A program made the translations under genes and the position numbers. This document shows positions 25,318 to 33,725 of a DNA stretch of 63,371 nucleotides, piece by piece. The stretch is taken from contig PKTX01000004.1 of NCBI GenBank assembly GCA_002868945.1, positions 127,425 through 190,795 on the forward strand, in the 5' to 3' direction. Position 1 is the first letter of the stretch. Every line of letters begins with the position of its first letter. Under the pieces are notes generated by a model. That model was not told the origin of the DNA. It saw only the letters and a program-made list of their open reading frames with translations, and made no database searches. Source of the stretch: Desulfobulbaceae bacterium. Its GTDB lineage: Bacteria; Desulfobacterota; Desulfobulbia; Desulfobulbales; SURF-16.

Positions 25318-26755
25318 AGTCCAAGATGCCGCGGTGGCTCTCAACGATTTTGGCGCAAATGGCAAGGCCCAGGCCGCTTCCCCTCACCTTACCGCTGAAA
25401 TAAGGCTCAGCCAAACGATCAATATCCGCTGATTTTTGAAAACCAGGGTTGGCAAAGCTGACCAGCACGCCGTCATCATGGGAGCGGGTCTCGACATGCA
25501 GCCAGCCGCCGGCGGGCTGCGCCTCAATACCATTCTTGATGATATTGTCAAAGAGCTGGGCGAGCAGATCCGCATCCGCCTCAATGCGGCCGACAAAGGC
25601 GCCGTCATACTCTACCTCGATATTGGCCTGGGTACACTGCGGCTTGCGCAGCAGCAGCTGCTGCTGCAGGAGTCGATCAAGATCAACCGCGTCAAAATGT
25701 GGCTCAACCGGCCGCGAGTAGCGCAGCAGGCCCTCGACAATGGTATTGGTTCGGCGCATGGCCTTTTCCATGGCCGCCAACAGGGCCTTATGTTCATCCT
25801 CCAGATTCGCCTCCATCTCTACCCTCTGCAGTCCAAGGCCGATGGCGTTTAAGGGATTCCGCACCTCATGGGCAATGGTGGCCGCTGCCCTGCCCAACAC
25901 GGCATCCTCCTGTTGCCGGGCAAGCTCCCGTTCATAGCGGGTAATCTCGGCAATATGCTGCTGCTGGAGGCGGTAGAGGATAAAGGTGAGCAGCAGACCG
26001 AAACCGGCAAAAAATGAGGCGTAGAGAATAAAATTCTGCCATATGCGACGCACCTGTTGCCTGTAGAGCCGTGTATCAAAACCGACCACCACCTGCCGGC
26101 CATCCACCACCAGGGTCTCCAGGACCGTATCGGCCCGGCCGTCACCATAGTCCCGGCCGGGCTCGGCAACTTCAAGCAGACTGATTTGCGGGGACGAGGC
26201 CAGAAAGGTGAGAATAGAGGTCAGGGAGAACTGTTCCTGCACCTTGCGCAAGGGCCGGTCCGGATAACCGATGAGTATACAGCCCCCCTGGGGCCGGGGC
26301 CAGGAGAGCAGAAAGTAGCCTGACTTCTTGCTTAACAGATCCCTGTTGCCGACACAGCTGATCACCTCCGCCCAGCCGGCCGGACCGCTGACGGCCCGGC
26401 CCTCCGGACCCAGCACGGCAACTCCGGTGAGGCCGTTTTCATCGGCAAAACTGGCCAGCTCCTGTTGGTCAAAGGCCTCAACATCATTAAGAAAATTGAG
26501 AAAACGGGCGCTATTGCTCAAAAAGAGCAGGATGGTCTCATTAAGGGCCTCTTCGGCCAGGGTGCCCAGCTCAATCTGATGATTGATGGCCGCCAGGATC
26601 ATCTGCCGGTTATCGGCAAGGTGGCCCTTCAGGGTCTGGCGCAGATAATAGACCTGGCCGAGAGAATAGAGCAGGACCGCCACGGTAACCAGGCCAAAGG
26701 CCAACAGATTCATCTTCCAGGACCATGCCCGACTGACCGGCCGCGCCTCACTCAT
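25259..26755 (-). CDS. Membrane sensor histidine kinase (ZraS-like)
   Basis: 498 aa. Two membrane helices (about 13-35 and 238-260) flank a periplasmic domain of about 200 residues. HisKA follows, with the active His in ATIAHEVRNPLNAIG, and then HATPase with DNIIKNGIEAQ and GSGLGLAICAKIV. There is no receiver. The start codon overlaps the stop of the upstream periplasmic protein gene by 8 bases, so translation is coupled. The likely partner is the sigma-54 response regulator at 22950-24275, although a plus-strand gene now lies between them. Confidence 0.88.
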   Translation of the reverse strand: MSEARPVSRAWSWKMNLLAFGLVTVAVLLYSLGQVYYLRQTLKGHLADNRQMILAAINHQIELGTLAEEALNETILLFLSNSARFLNFLNDVEAFDQQELASFADENGLTGVAVLGPEGRAVSGPAGWAEVISCVGNRDLLSKKSGYFLLSWPRPQGGCILIGYPDRPLRKVQEQFSLTSILTFLASSPQISLLEVAEPGRDYGDGRADTVLETLVVDGRQVVVGFDTRLYRQQVRRIWQNFILYASFFAGFGLLLTFILYRLQQQHIAEITRYERELARQQEDAVLGRAAATIAHEVRNPLNAIGLGLQRVEMEANLEDEHKALLAAMEKAMRRTNTIVEGLLRYSRPVEPHFDAVDLDRLLQQQLLLRKPQCTQANIEVEYDGAFVGRIEADADLLAQLFDNIIKNGIEAQPAGGWLHVETRSHDDGVLVSFANPGFQKSADIDRLAEPYFSGKVRGSGLGLAICAKIVESHRGILDFKEIRPGVLQVGVWLPGVG

Positions 26756-27182
26756 GCATGCCCCCCCGGTTATGGCGCATCTTCATCTGCCGACGATGAT
26801 GTTGAAAACGGGAACGCACACCGGTGGGATCATGGCCGCCCCGCCGCCGGCAGGCAAAGACCTCCTCGGCGGCAAAGAGGTCCTGCTGTTCGGCGACAAA
26901 TTCACCCCGGGCATAGACCTGATCGCCCACCTCCAGACAGCGCGGGAACCAGGCGGCCCGCACCAGAACAGGCTGCTCTGCCGCCGCCCCCGACAGCTCG
27001 GCGTCCTCTGCCGGCAGAGAATCATTGCCGGCGGAGCAGCGGCCCTGCCGGGACGGAACAATCTCCATCTGCCCCTGCCGCCGGTCGATGTCCACCACCC
27101 TGCCCTGCAGATACTCGGCCAGGACCGGAGCGGCCGCAACCAGAAGAAACAGCAGGGCAAGGATGGAAAAAAGAGGTTTCAT
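26748..27182 (-). CDS. Secreted small protein coupled to the sensor kinase
   Basis: 144 aa with a signal peptide (LFSILALLFLLVAAAPVLAE). The mature part starts with a beta-type segment (LQGRVVDIDRRQGQMEIVP) and a second one (VLVRAAWFPRCLEVGDQVYARGEF), resembling OB/DUF5666-like small periplasmic folds. The basic C-terminus is His/Arg-rich (FQHHRRQMKMRHNRGGMHE) and could bind metal. I cannot name the family with confidence. It may modulate or be sensed with the kinase that starts inside its stop codon. Confidence 0.65.
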   Translation of the reverse strand: MKPLFSILALLFLLVAAAPVLAEYLQGRVVDIDRRQGQMEIVPSRQGRCSAGNDSLPAEDAELSGAAAEQPVLVRAAWFPRCLEVGDQVYARGEFVAEQQDLFAAEEVFACRRRGGHDPTGVRSRFQHHRRQMKMRHNRGGMHE

Positions 27183-27200
27183 AGGTTGCTTCACACGATG

Positions 27201-27231
27201 CAAGGGGAAGGGCCGCAGCACCTTCCCCTTG
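27201..27231. other. Hairpin upstream of the kinase operon
   Basis: CAAGGGGAAGG (27201-27211) pairs perfectly with CCTTCCCCTTG (27221-27231) across a 9-base loop. On the minus strand it lies in the leader of the secreted-protein/kinase operon, 19 bases before its ATG, where it could affect translation. Confidence 0.5.
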
Positions 27232-27241
27232 AGCTTTTCAT

Positions 27242-27285
27242 TCAACTTTCCGAGTTGTCTTATCATACCGTAATGGCGTAATAGC
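27242..27285 (+). repeat. R4 repeat copy
   Basis: Variant of the 925-966 repeat (TATCATACCGTAATGGCG core), followed by GGGCGGCACCGCCC as in the first copy. It lies between the EF-hand protein gene and the kinase operon. Confidence 0.6.
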
Positions 27286-27483
27286 AGTGGGCGGCACCGC
27301 CCTTTTTTGTCAGTGCAGGGTGAGGCGTTAGCAGTGAGGAGGAAAAAGACTGTCACTCAGCGTTTTTTTATCCCCCTGCCGCCTTACACCTCTCTCCTCA
27401 CCCACTCCATCGTTGAAACAAACGAGAAATATTGGAGAAAAGACGAAATCTTAACATATTAACCAATCCGGGAAGTTGAAGTT

Positions 27484-27516
27484 TTAATAAAACGGCGGCC
27501 GGCTTTTTAACCGGCC
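27484..27516 (-). terminator. Probable terminator after the EF-hand protein gene
   Basis: GGCCGG (27497-27502) pairs with CCGGCC (27511-27516). On the minus strand the stem is followed by CGTTTTATT. It lies 9 bases beyond the stop of the gene ending at 27525. Confidence 0.55.
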
Positions 27517-27524
27517 TTCAGGTC

Positions 27525-27872
27525 TCAGGATACCGGTTCAGCGGCCTTGCCGTTGTCCGGATGGTAATCACAGATGCCGTCACCATCCTTGTCGACAAAG
27601 CCACCGCGCCCGGCGCCCGGCCCATAGCCATGATGATAGCCACCTCGGCCGCCGGGGCCGTTACAGACACGATACCGTTTACCGCAGCCACCCCGTCCCT
27701 GGCCCGGGCCGTAGCAGGGGCCATAGGCACCGTCCTGACCCTGGAGCTGCCGAGGCGTACCGGGCGCCGGCCCGGTGCCGTCACCGCCGGCCGCACCGGC
27801 AATGGGTAGACTTAAAAGGGCAACAAAACCAAAGGTAACTGCAGCTGTAGCGATTTTTGATACCTTGTTCAT
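27525..27872 (-). CDS. Periplasmic Gly-rich protein with EF-hand-like motif
   Basis: 115 aa with a signal peptide (MNKVSKIATAAVTFGFVALL, cleavage near AGA). The mature protein is rich in Gly, Tyr and Cys (CYGPGQGRGGCGKRYRVC) and ends with DKDGDGICDYH, a calcium-type EF-hand/dockerin-like loop. GGAGGA precedes the ATG. A near-consensus sigma-54 promoter lies at 27959-27974. It resembles the small metal-binding periplasmic proteins (such as ZraP) that ZraSR-type systems control, by context rather than by sequence. Confidence 0.72.
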   Translation of the reverse strand: MNKVSKIATAAVTFGFVALLSLPIAGAAGGDGTGPAPGTPRQLQGQDGAYGPCYGPGQGRGGCGKRYRVCNGPGGRGGYHHGYGPGAGRGGFVDKDGDGICDYHPDNGKAAEPVS

Positions 27873-27958
27873 GATAATCCTCCATAACTTAAGAAATGAT
27901 AAACTATGTCTCCTGCTTTTGCCAGACCAGGAGTCATTGCGGTTATCAGCCTCTTATT

Positions 27959-27974
27959 GCAGCGCCCGTGCCAC
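27959..27974 (-). promoter_or_regulatory. Sigma-54 promoter of the EF-hand protein gene
   Basis: The minus strand reads TGGCACGGGCGCTGCA: GG-N10-GC with a perfect -24 half and a good -12 half. The start would be near 27949, about 77 bases before the ATG. The nearby sigma-54 response regulator (22950-24275) is the candidate activator. Confidence 0.75.
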
Positions 27975-28177
27975 GTCTGGAGGAAAAGCGGCCATGCTGC
28001 CCATAACCATCACAACAACTTGATTTCATTTACTAAAAAATATTAAGGGGTGGCCAGAAAAACGGCCCGGACAGGCTGGCTGCTTTCGACAATGACCGCT
28101 GCGGCTCGACAATTTTGTCGAAAACGCCTGCCGCCCAGAGGGATGCGCCCCGGCAAAACAGGCCATGGCCGGCGGCC

Positions 28178-28813
28178 TTAGTGCTGTCGCTTCCCGGCCT
28201 GCCCCAGCTTCCGCAGGGCCCTGTCGTGCCTGGTTGACAAAAGGAGCAGGGAAACAACGGCACCGAGCAAGGCCAGAAACATATCCCACTGGGTATCCCA
28301 CTCATCCCCCTGGCTGCCGAGGAACTCCGCAGAGGATTGCCCCGAGTCAAGGAGCGCCACCCACCACTCGACAAGCTCATAGAAGGCGCTGAAGGCCAGA
28401 CAGACGCAGAGCACCAGAAAAAAAAGCCACCTGCCCGCCACCAGGGGTGAACGACGCAACAAGATTTCCCGGGCGGCAATGGCCGGGATAAAGCCCTGGG
28501 CCAGATGACCGAGGCGATCATAATGATTGCGACTCAGATCAAAAAGCTCCTGAAACCACAAACCCGGCGGCACCCTGGCATAGGCATAATGGGCCCCAAC
28601 CAGAAGAATAACGGCATGCAGGGCAATAAGACGATAGAGCAGCATGGTCAACGGCAGCGAGCGACGACTGGCCAGCAGCAGTACAGCCACGACAATCACC
28701 GGAAAAGCTTCCAGAAACCAGACAAGCCGGTCAAAGGGTCGAATGGCCGACCAGACAAAAACCAGCACCACCGCTGCACTCAAAAAAACAAGCTCCCAAC
28801 GTTTCATATCCAT
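28178..28813 (-). CDS. YjdF-like (DUF2238) membrane protein
   Basis: 211 aa with about six membrane helices. The segments HYDRLGHLAQGFIPAIAARE and AFYELVEWW plus GDEWDTQWDM are the signature of the DUF2238/YjdF family, whose function is unknown. ATG 28813 is preferred; a longer TTG start would place it at 28846, and another ATG is at 28807. No partner gene is evident. Confidence 0.82.
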   Translation of the reverse strand: MDMKRWELVFLSAAVVLVFVWSAIRPFDRLVWFLEAFPVIVVAVLLLASRRSLPLTMLLYRLIALHAVILLVGAHYAYARVPPGLWFQELFDLSRNHYDRLGHLAQGFIPAIAAREILLRRSPLVAGRWLFFLVLCVCLAFSAFYELVEWWVALLDSGQSSAEFLGSQGDEWDTQWDMFLALLGAVVSLLLLSTRHDRALRKLGQAGKRQH

Positions 28814-29329
28814 GTCCCGGCAATCCAAGAGAGCCTCAACTTTCAAGAAATTTTTTAGCCTGCCGTAATGGTCTGATCATTTTATTCGACAGTGCCCTGT
28901 TTTGCCAACAATGCAGGGTGTAGCGCAGCAGGTGCACGACGATGCAGGGTGAGACTGTGGCAACTGCCGTGCCGCCCATTTTTCCTGCAAGAGCTGCCCT
29001 GAGCTTGTCAAAGGGGCGGAACAGCAAGATCTCCATGGTCAATGATGCCTCTTCCTGCTCTCTGGAGACGCTCAACGCATCCCCTTGCCATGTCGCGCGA
29101 CAAAAGGGCCAGTTGCTGGCTACTGCCTGCCCAGAAAATGGCTGATTTTACGCCCACGCCCCAAGGCCACAACAACAATTCTTCTTTTATTACAGAATGT
29201 TAGCAAACAAGGACTCCATGGCGCCATTCTTGCTTTCTTTCTATGGTAGATTTGGAGAAGAAATTCAGGCCGCAACTCAGAACCGGGGTGCCGGCAGTTT
29301 TGGGCGCCACAATCTTCACAAGGGTGTTT
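28814..29329. other. Intergenic with short repeats and a sigma-54 promoter
   Basis: Divergent spacer. Two AATGCAGGGTG-like direct repeats lie near 28911 and 28940, and a CCCTGAGCTTGTCAAAGGG REP-like palindrome is at about 28997-29015. A sigma-54 promoter at 29219-29234 faces the PilZ gene. No gene is supported. Confidence 0.5.
29219..29234 (+). promoter_or_regulatory. Sigma-54 promoter of the PilZ-PAS-AAA gene
   Basis: TGGCGCCATTCTTGCT has GG and GC separated by 10 bases and TTGC at -12. The start would be near 29245, giving a leader of about 85 bases. The sequence is a near match, but no experimental or clustering support is available. Confidence 0.65.
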
Positions 29330-31114
29330 ATGAAGAACAAAGATGAGCGTCGTCACTTCACAAGAATGCCTTTTCAGCTCAGCTTGAGGCTCCGCGAAAG
29401 TCAGAGCAACCTCACCTTTCCCGCCATCAGTACGGACATCCATGCCGCAGGCATCCAGATTGAAACGGACGCCCCCATGCTGCCGACCATGGATGTTGAT
29501 ATCTGGCCTGAGGATTATGGCCTGGATGCCCACTACGCTCCGGGTAAAATCTGCTGGGTCGTGCCACCCTCAAACGGCAACAGAAAACATCGCTGCGGTA
29601 TCAGTTTTAAACACCGTATCGACTGGCCCATTCCCCTGCAGGTTTTAACGGAAAGATACTCGACCTATCAGGGCGAAATAGCTCCCCCGCAATTCATTCT
29701 CGACAGTATTGTCGACGGTATTTACACCGTTGACAAGAACAAAAGGATTACCTCCTTCAATAAAGCCCTGGAACTGCTCACCGGCTGGTCGGCCAAAGAT
29801 GCCTTGGGCAAGACCTGCAGCGAGGTGTTCAAGACCAACTGCTGCGACAACAACTGTGTGCTGGCCGAGAGCGTTGCCAGCCAGCGGGCCGTTGAAAACC
29901 GCACCCTCTTTATCACCCACGCCAACGGCAAACGCATCGGCGTCACCATCAGCGCCACCCCCCTCTTTGACGAGGACAACAACGTGGTGGGCGGCGTCCA
30001 GGTCTTTCGCGGTGTCCAATCCCTGCTTGATCGCGCTGTGATTCTCGACAATATCAGTGAAGGGGTCTTTACGGTGGACACGGAGTGGCGCATCACCTCC
30101 TTTAACAAGGCGGCGGAACAGATAACCGGTCGCCTCTGTGATGAAGTGGTGGGCAAACCGTGCCATGAAATATTTCAGGCCAGCATCTGCGGCAAGTCAT
30201 GTGCCATTGCCGCAAGCATAAACAAGGGGCTGCCGGACAAGAATCGTTGTATTCACATCAAAAACATCGACGGCATCAACATTCCCATCAGCATCTGCGC
30301 CGCCCCCATGTATGACAGTAGCGGCAACCTGATCGGCGGTGTCGAGACCTTCCGGGACCTGCGCCCCAGCACAGAGCCGCAAAGCCACCAGTACAAACAG
30401 AGACGGGTGGGCGATATCATCACCAAAAGTCCGGCCATGAACATGGTCTTTGATATCCTGCCCAGCCTTGCGGAAAAGGATAAGAACATCCTCATTGTCG
30501 GTGAATCCGGCACCGGTAAACAGCTGGTCAGCCGAGCCATTCACAAGTTGAGCAGCAGAAAGGACGGTCCCTTTGTGGTGATTAAGTGCGGCACACTTAC
30601 CGACCCGCAGCTCAAGGAACAACTCTTTGGCCCCTCCACCATAAAAAACGGCATTGCCATCCCCAAGGGCGGCGAGCTCTTTGACTCCGCCAGAGGCGGC
30701 ATCCTCTTCCTTGACCAGATCGGCAAACCACCCCTGCCCACCCAGGTCAAGCTTCTGCAGCTCATGGAGCATGATCCGAGCGAAACCGATGTGCGAATTA
30801 TCGCCAGCTCGGCAACCGGCAGCGAGGACAAATCTTTTTACAAGCTCAATGTGGCCAAATTTGAAATGCCCCCCCTGCGTGAGCGGATCGATGATATCCA
30901 GCTTCTCATCGAGCATTTTCTGGAGGAGCTCAACCGCGAGAAGAAACGCGATGTCTGGGGCATCTCCGAAGAGGCCTTGCGTATTCTCATGGCCTATGAT
31001 TTTCCCGGCAATATCAGGGAACTGCAAAATATTGTCGAATATGCCTCCATCCTGTGCGGCAGCGGCATGATCCAGAGCCAGCACCTGCCGCCGGCCCTCA
31101 TTGACAACCAGTAA
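29330..31114 (+). CDS. PilZ-PAS-PAS protein with degenerate sigma-54 AAA+ domain
   Basis: 594 aa. The PilZ-like domain (5-105) has RRHFTR for the RxxxR motif and DIHAAG in place of D/NxSxxG, so c-di-GMP binding is plausible. Two PAS domains (about 120-350) carry cysteine clusters (CCDNNC; CGKSC). The AAA+ domain keeps Walker A (GESGTGKQ, about 390). GAFTGA is replaced by PSTIKNGIAIPKG, Walker B reads ILFLDQIG (Gln for Glu), the arginine region reads SFYKLNV, and no helix-turn-helix follows. It should not activate sigma-54 polymerase itself. The start is ATG 29330, just before PilZ, with GGGTG ahead. Confidence 0.8.
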   Translation: MKNKDERRHFTRMPFQLSLRLRESQSNLTFPAISTDIHAAGIQIETDAPMLPTMDVDIWPEDYGLDAHYAPGKICWVVPPSNGNRKHRCGISFKHRIDWPIPLQVLTERYSTYQGEIAPPQFILDSIVDGIYTVDKNKRITSFNKALELLTGWSAKDALGKTCSEVFKTNCCDNNCVLAESVASQRAVENRTLFITHANGKRIGVTISATPLFDEDNNVVGGVQVFRGVQSLLDRAVILDNISEGVFTVDTEWRITSFNKAAEQITGRLCDEVVGKPCHEIFQASICGKSCAIAASINKGLPDKNRCIHIKNIDGINIPISICAAPMYDSSGNLIGGVETFRDLRPSTEPQSHQYKQRRVGDIITKSPAMNMVFDILPSLAEKDKNILIVGESGTGKQLVSRAIHKLSSRKDGPFVVIKCGTLTDPQLKEQLFGPSTIKNGIAIPKGGELFDSARGGILFLDQIGKPPLPTQVKLLQLMEHDPSETDVRIIASSATGSEDKSFYKLNVAKFEMPPLRERIDDIQLLIEHFLEELNREKKRDVWGISEEALRILMAYDFPGNIRELQNIVEYASILCGSGMIQSQHLPPALIDNQ

Positions 31115-31161
31115 CATGGTGTCTTTTCGGCCGCGCAGCAGATCCTGCTGACCATGCGCCC

Positions 31162-32010
31162 TCAAACGGCGGCAAAGGCCTGGCGCACCTTGCCCTGCTC
31201 GTCCAACTTACAAGCCAGGGTGTGGGGATCATGGTAAAAGAGAAACCAGGCATCCCGGGCTGTCGCTTCCTTGAATATCTCCTCCTTGGCCGCCACCGAA
31301 TCCAGCGGAAAATTATCATAGGCCGTGATCCACAGGGGATTGGTATAGGCCGTATTGGGTAAAAGGTCGCCGCAGTGCAGGCCGACCTGACCGACGGAGT
31401 GGAACCACACCACCTGATGGCCGCGGGTATGGCCGCCGCTCAGTCGGCAGCGGATGCCGGGGACAATGTCGGCCTCGCCGTTGATCAGATTGAGATTCCT
31501 GCCCTCCTCAAGGCCCTGAAAGTTGACGGGCCAGTAGGTGCTGGCCGAGCGCCGGTTGGGGTGACGGATGTCGCGCCACTCCTTCTGCTGCATATGATGC
31601 ATGGCCATCGGAAAGGTGAGCTCCACCTCACCCGTCTCATTGTGCATGGTGATGCCACCGGCATGGTCAAAGTCTCCATGGGTGAGGATGACATGGTGGA
31701 TATCGTCACGAGTCAGGCCCAGGCGATCAAGCTCCGCCGGCAGATCCCAGGGTGCGCCCAGGCGAAAGATTTCCTTCTGTTTATCGCTCAGCTTGTTGCC
31801 CAGGCCGGTCTCGATCACGACATTGCCATGCGGGGTCCGAACAAGAATAGCCAGATCGGCAAGGGCCACATAGTTATCATCCGTGCAGGGCCATTTCCGG
31901 CGCCACAGCACCTTGGGCACCACACCGAACATGGAGCCGCCGTCAATCTCGAAACTGCCGCCCTGCAGCCAGTTTATCTGAAAATCGCCAAGGGTAAATG
32001 TCGTTGTCAT
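31162..32010 (-). CDS. Metallo-beta-lactamase-fold hydrolase
   Basis: 282 aa, cytosolic. The metal motif reads THGDFDHAGG, so the second histidine of HxHxDH is Asp. Downstream metal residues are visible in SGGHTRGHQV and LHCGDLLPNTAY. The layout resembles N-acyl homoserine lactonase-like and alkyl-sulfatase-unrelated single-domain hydrolases; the substrate is unknown. ATG 32010 has AGGAGAG upstream; a longer frame to 32115 lacks one. It is convergent with the PilZ gene. Confidence 0.8.
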   Translation of the reverse strand: MTTTFTLGDFQINWLQGGSFEIDGGSMFGVVPKVLWRRKWPCTDDNYVALADLAILVRTPHGNVVIETGLGNKLSDKQKEIFRLGAPWDLPAELDRLGLTRDDIHHVILTHGDFDHAGGITMHNETGEVELTFPMAMHHMQQKEWRDIRHPNRRSASTYWPVNFQGLEEGRNLNLINGEADIVPGIRCRLSGGHTRGHQVVWFHSVGQVGLHCGDLLPNTAYTNPLWITAYDNFPLDSVAAKEEIFKEATARDAWFLFYHDPHTLACKLDEQGKVRQAFAAV

Positions 32011-32296
32011 TGTCTGCTCTCCTGCCCATCTGCCTCTCTCGGCACAGTTTGTTCGCCTGCACGGCCAGATTGTTTTGTAACATAAAGCCAGCACGGCACG
32101 ACGTGGTGATACCATTTTCCCAAACCAGCCGCCATGGTACCAGGCTCCACCGCCGGCACAAGGCGAAAAATCGCCTTACTCCGACATAGCTTTCTGCCAC
32201 CTCTCATCAACCCCCTGCCCCTATCCCCTTGCCTCTTGCACCTTACCCAACGATAAATATTTGCCAAGAAAGCCAAGGTGCCCTATTTTTACAGGG

Positions 32297-33241
32297 ATGA
32301 ATCTCTGGCAAACAACATGGCTGCTCCTGCTCGGGCCGCTCCTGCTGCTTGGCGGCTGCGAGGAGACCAATATCTTCCTGGCCACCGAGGCCGGGGTGGA
32401 GGCGGTCAAGGCCGTTACCTTAAGCGACACCGAGGTGGCGCAGATCGCCCGCCAGGCCGCGGCCCAGACCGATGCCCGCAGTCGGGTGGCGCCGCCGACA
32501 AACAGCTATGCCAGGCGCCTGGCCCGCCTGGTGGACGACCATAACAGCCCGTTGAAAAAGGTAGCGAGCGAAGCTGAGGCTAGGAAAGCAGTAGTTTTTC
32601 AACGGGCTGATAAGCAGGAGCAGGGCATCACCTTCAACTATAAGGTCTACCTGGACCCCACCGTCAATGCCTTTGCCATGGCCGACGGCACCATCCGCAT
32701 CTACAGCGGCCTGATGGACATGATGGATGACGGCGAACTGCGCTTTGTCATCGGCCACGAGATGGGCCACGTGCTGGAAAAACATATCAAGAAAAAACTG
32801 ATGCTGGCCCATGCCGGCCGGGCGGTGCGCAAGGGTGTTGCCGCCCAGCAGGGCACGGTGGGCGACATGGCCCGTTCCAGCCTCGGCGCCCTGGCCGAGA
32901 GCCTGGTGCAGGCCCAGTTCTCCCAGCAGGAGGAGCGCCAGGCCGATGACTACGGCCTCACCTTCCTGCAGTCCAACGGCTATGAGCCGGCCAAGGCGAT
33001 CTCCGCCCTGGAAAAACTGGCTAGCCTGGGCAGCGACCACTCCTTTCTCTCCAGCCACCCGGCCCCGGAGGCCCGGGCCCAGCGCCTGGCCCAGCGCCTG
33101 GCTCATCCCGATGAACCGGAGCCGGGCCCGGACCTGGACAAACAGAGCAACCGGCTCATTGACTTCCTCCTGGGCCTGTGGGAAAAGATACAGGGCCTGC
33201 TGCTCCTGGTGCTGGAGAAAGTGCGCCAGCTCCTCTCGTAA
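32297..33241 (+). CDS. M48-family metallopeptidase lipoprotein, interrupted in frame by repeat R2
   Basis: 314 aa. The lipobox LLGGC puts the lipid-bearing Cys at 21, so it is likely an envelope protease of the BepA/LoiP type. The zinc motif is HEMGH (about 154), and the third ligand region is EERQADDYG. Residues about 82-105 are encoded by a 65-bp R2 element plus a 4-bp target duplication: 69 bases, so the frame stays open. Without it the sequence would run VDDHKQEQGITFNYKVY as in relatives. ATG 32297 is chosen because it opens the signal peptide. umuD starts 25 bases downstream. Confidence 0.85.
   Translation: MNLWQTTWLLLLGPLLLLGGCEETNIFLATEAGVEAVKAVTLSDTEVAQIARQAAAQTDARSRVAPPTNSYARRLARLVDDHNSPLKKVASEAEARKAVVFQRADKQEQGITFNYKVYLDPTVNAFAMADGTIRIYSGLMDMMDDGELRFVIGHEMGHVLEKHIKKKLMLAHAGRAVRKGVAAQQGTVGDMARSSLGALAESLVQAQFSQQEERQADDYGLTFLQSNGYEPAKAISALEKLASLGSDHSFLSSHPAPEARAQRLAQRLAHPDEPEPGPDLDKQSNRLIDFLLGLWEKIQGLLLLVLEKVRQLLS
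32545..32609 (+). mobile_element. R2 short inverted-repeat element inside the M48 gene
   Basis: 65 bp with perfect 15-bp ends CAGCCCGTTGAAAAA and TTTTTCAACGGGCTG. It is flanked by ATAA on both sides (32541-32544 and 32610-32613). The internal GGTAGCGAGC and GCTGAGGC motifs are shared with the 47163 copy. It adds 23 codons without a stop. Confidence 0.85.
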
Positions 33242-33266
33242 CAAAAAAACTGCGGATATCTACCAG

Positions 33267-33704
33267 ATGAAAACCGACTCCTCCATCACCGCCATCTACC
33301 ACATCGACCAGCAGACCAAGGTGGTGCGGCCGCTCTTTTCCTGCCAGGTCTCAGCCGGCTTCCCGTCACCGGCCGACGACTATATCGACCGCCGACTCGA
33401 TCTCAACGAGCTACTCATCGCCCATCCGGCCGCCACTTTTTTCGTGCGGGCCGCCGGTGACTCCATGACCGGCGTCGGCATCAACCATGACGATATCCTG
33501 GTGGTGGACCGCTCGCTTACGGCCGGCAGCGGCAAGATTGTCATTGCTGTCCTGAACGGCGAGCTCACCGTCAAGCGCCTCGTCCACACGGACACCACCT
33601 GCAAACTGGCGGCCGCCAACCCGGCCTATCCGGACCTGGAGATCAGCGCTGAGGCCGACTTTCAGGTCTGGGGCGTGGTCACCTCGGTTATCCATCAATT
33701 TTAA
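33267..33704 (+). CDS. umuD: UmuD-type peptidase S24 family subunit of DNA polymerase V
   Basis: 145 aa. The autocleavage site Ala30-Gly31 (QVSAGFPSP), catalytic Ser66 (GDSMTG) and Lys103 (LTVKRL) are present. After RecA-stimulated self-cleavage UmuD' joins UmuC for translesion synthesis. It lies 21 bases before umuC, with which it forms the usual operon. I could not identify a LexA box; the group uses divergent motifs. Confidence 0.92.
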   Translation: MKTDSSITAIYHIDQQTKVVRPLFSCQVSAGFPSPADDYIDRRLDLNELLIAHPAATFFVRAAGDSMTGVGINHDDILVVDRSLTAGSGKIVIAVLNGELTVKRLVHTDTTCKLAAANPAYPDLEISAEADFQVWGVVTSVIHQF

Positions 33705-33725
33705 GGCCCCTGCCGTACCTCCGCC

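Noticed and set aside
33180-33266. LexA box before umuD
   Set aside because: No convincing palindrome was found; the group's LexA motif varies, so I did not call one.
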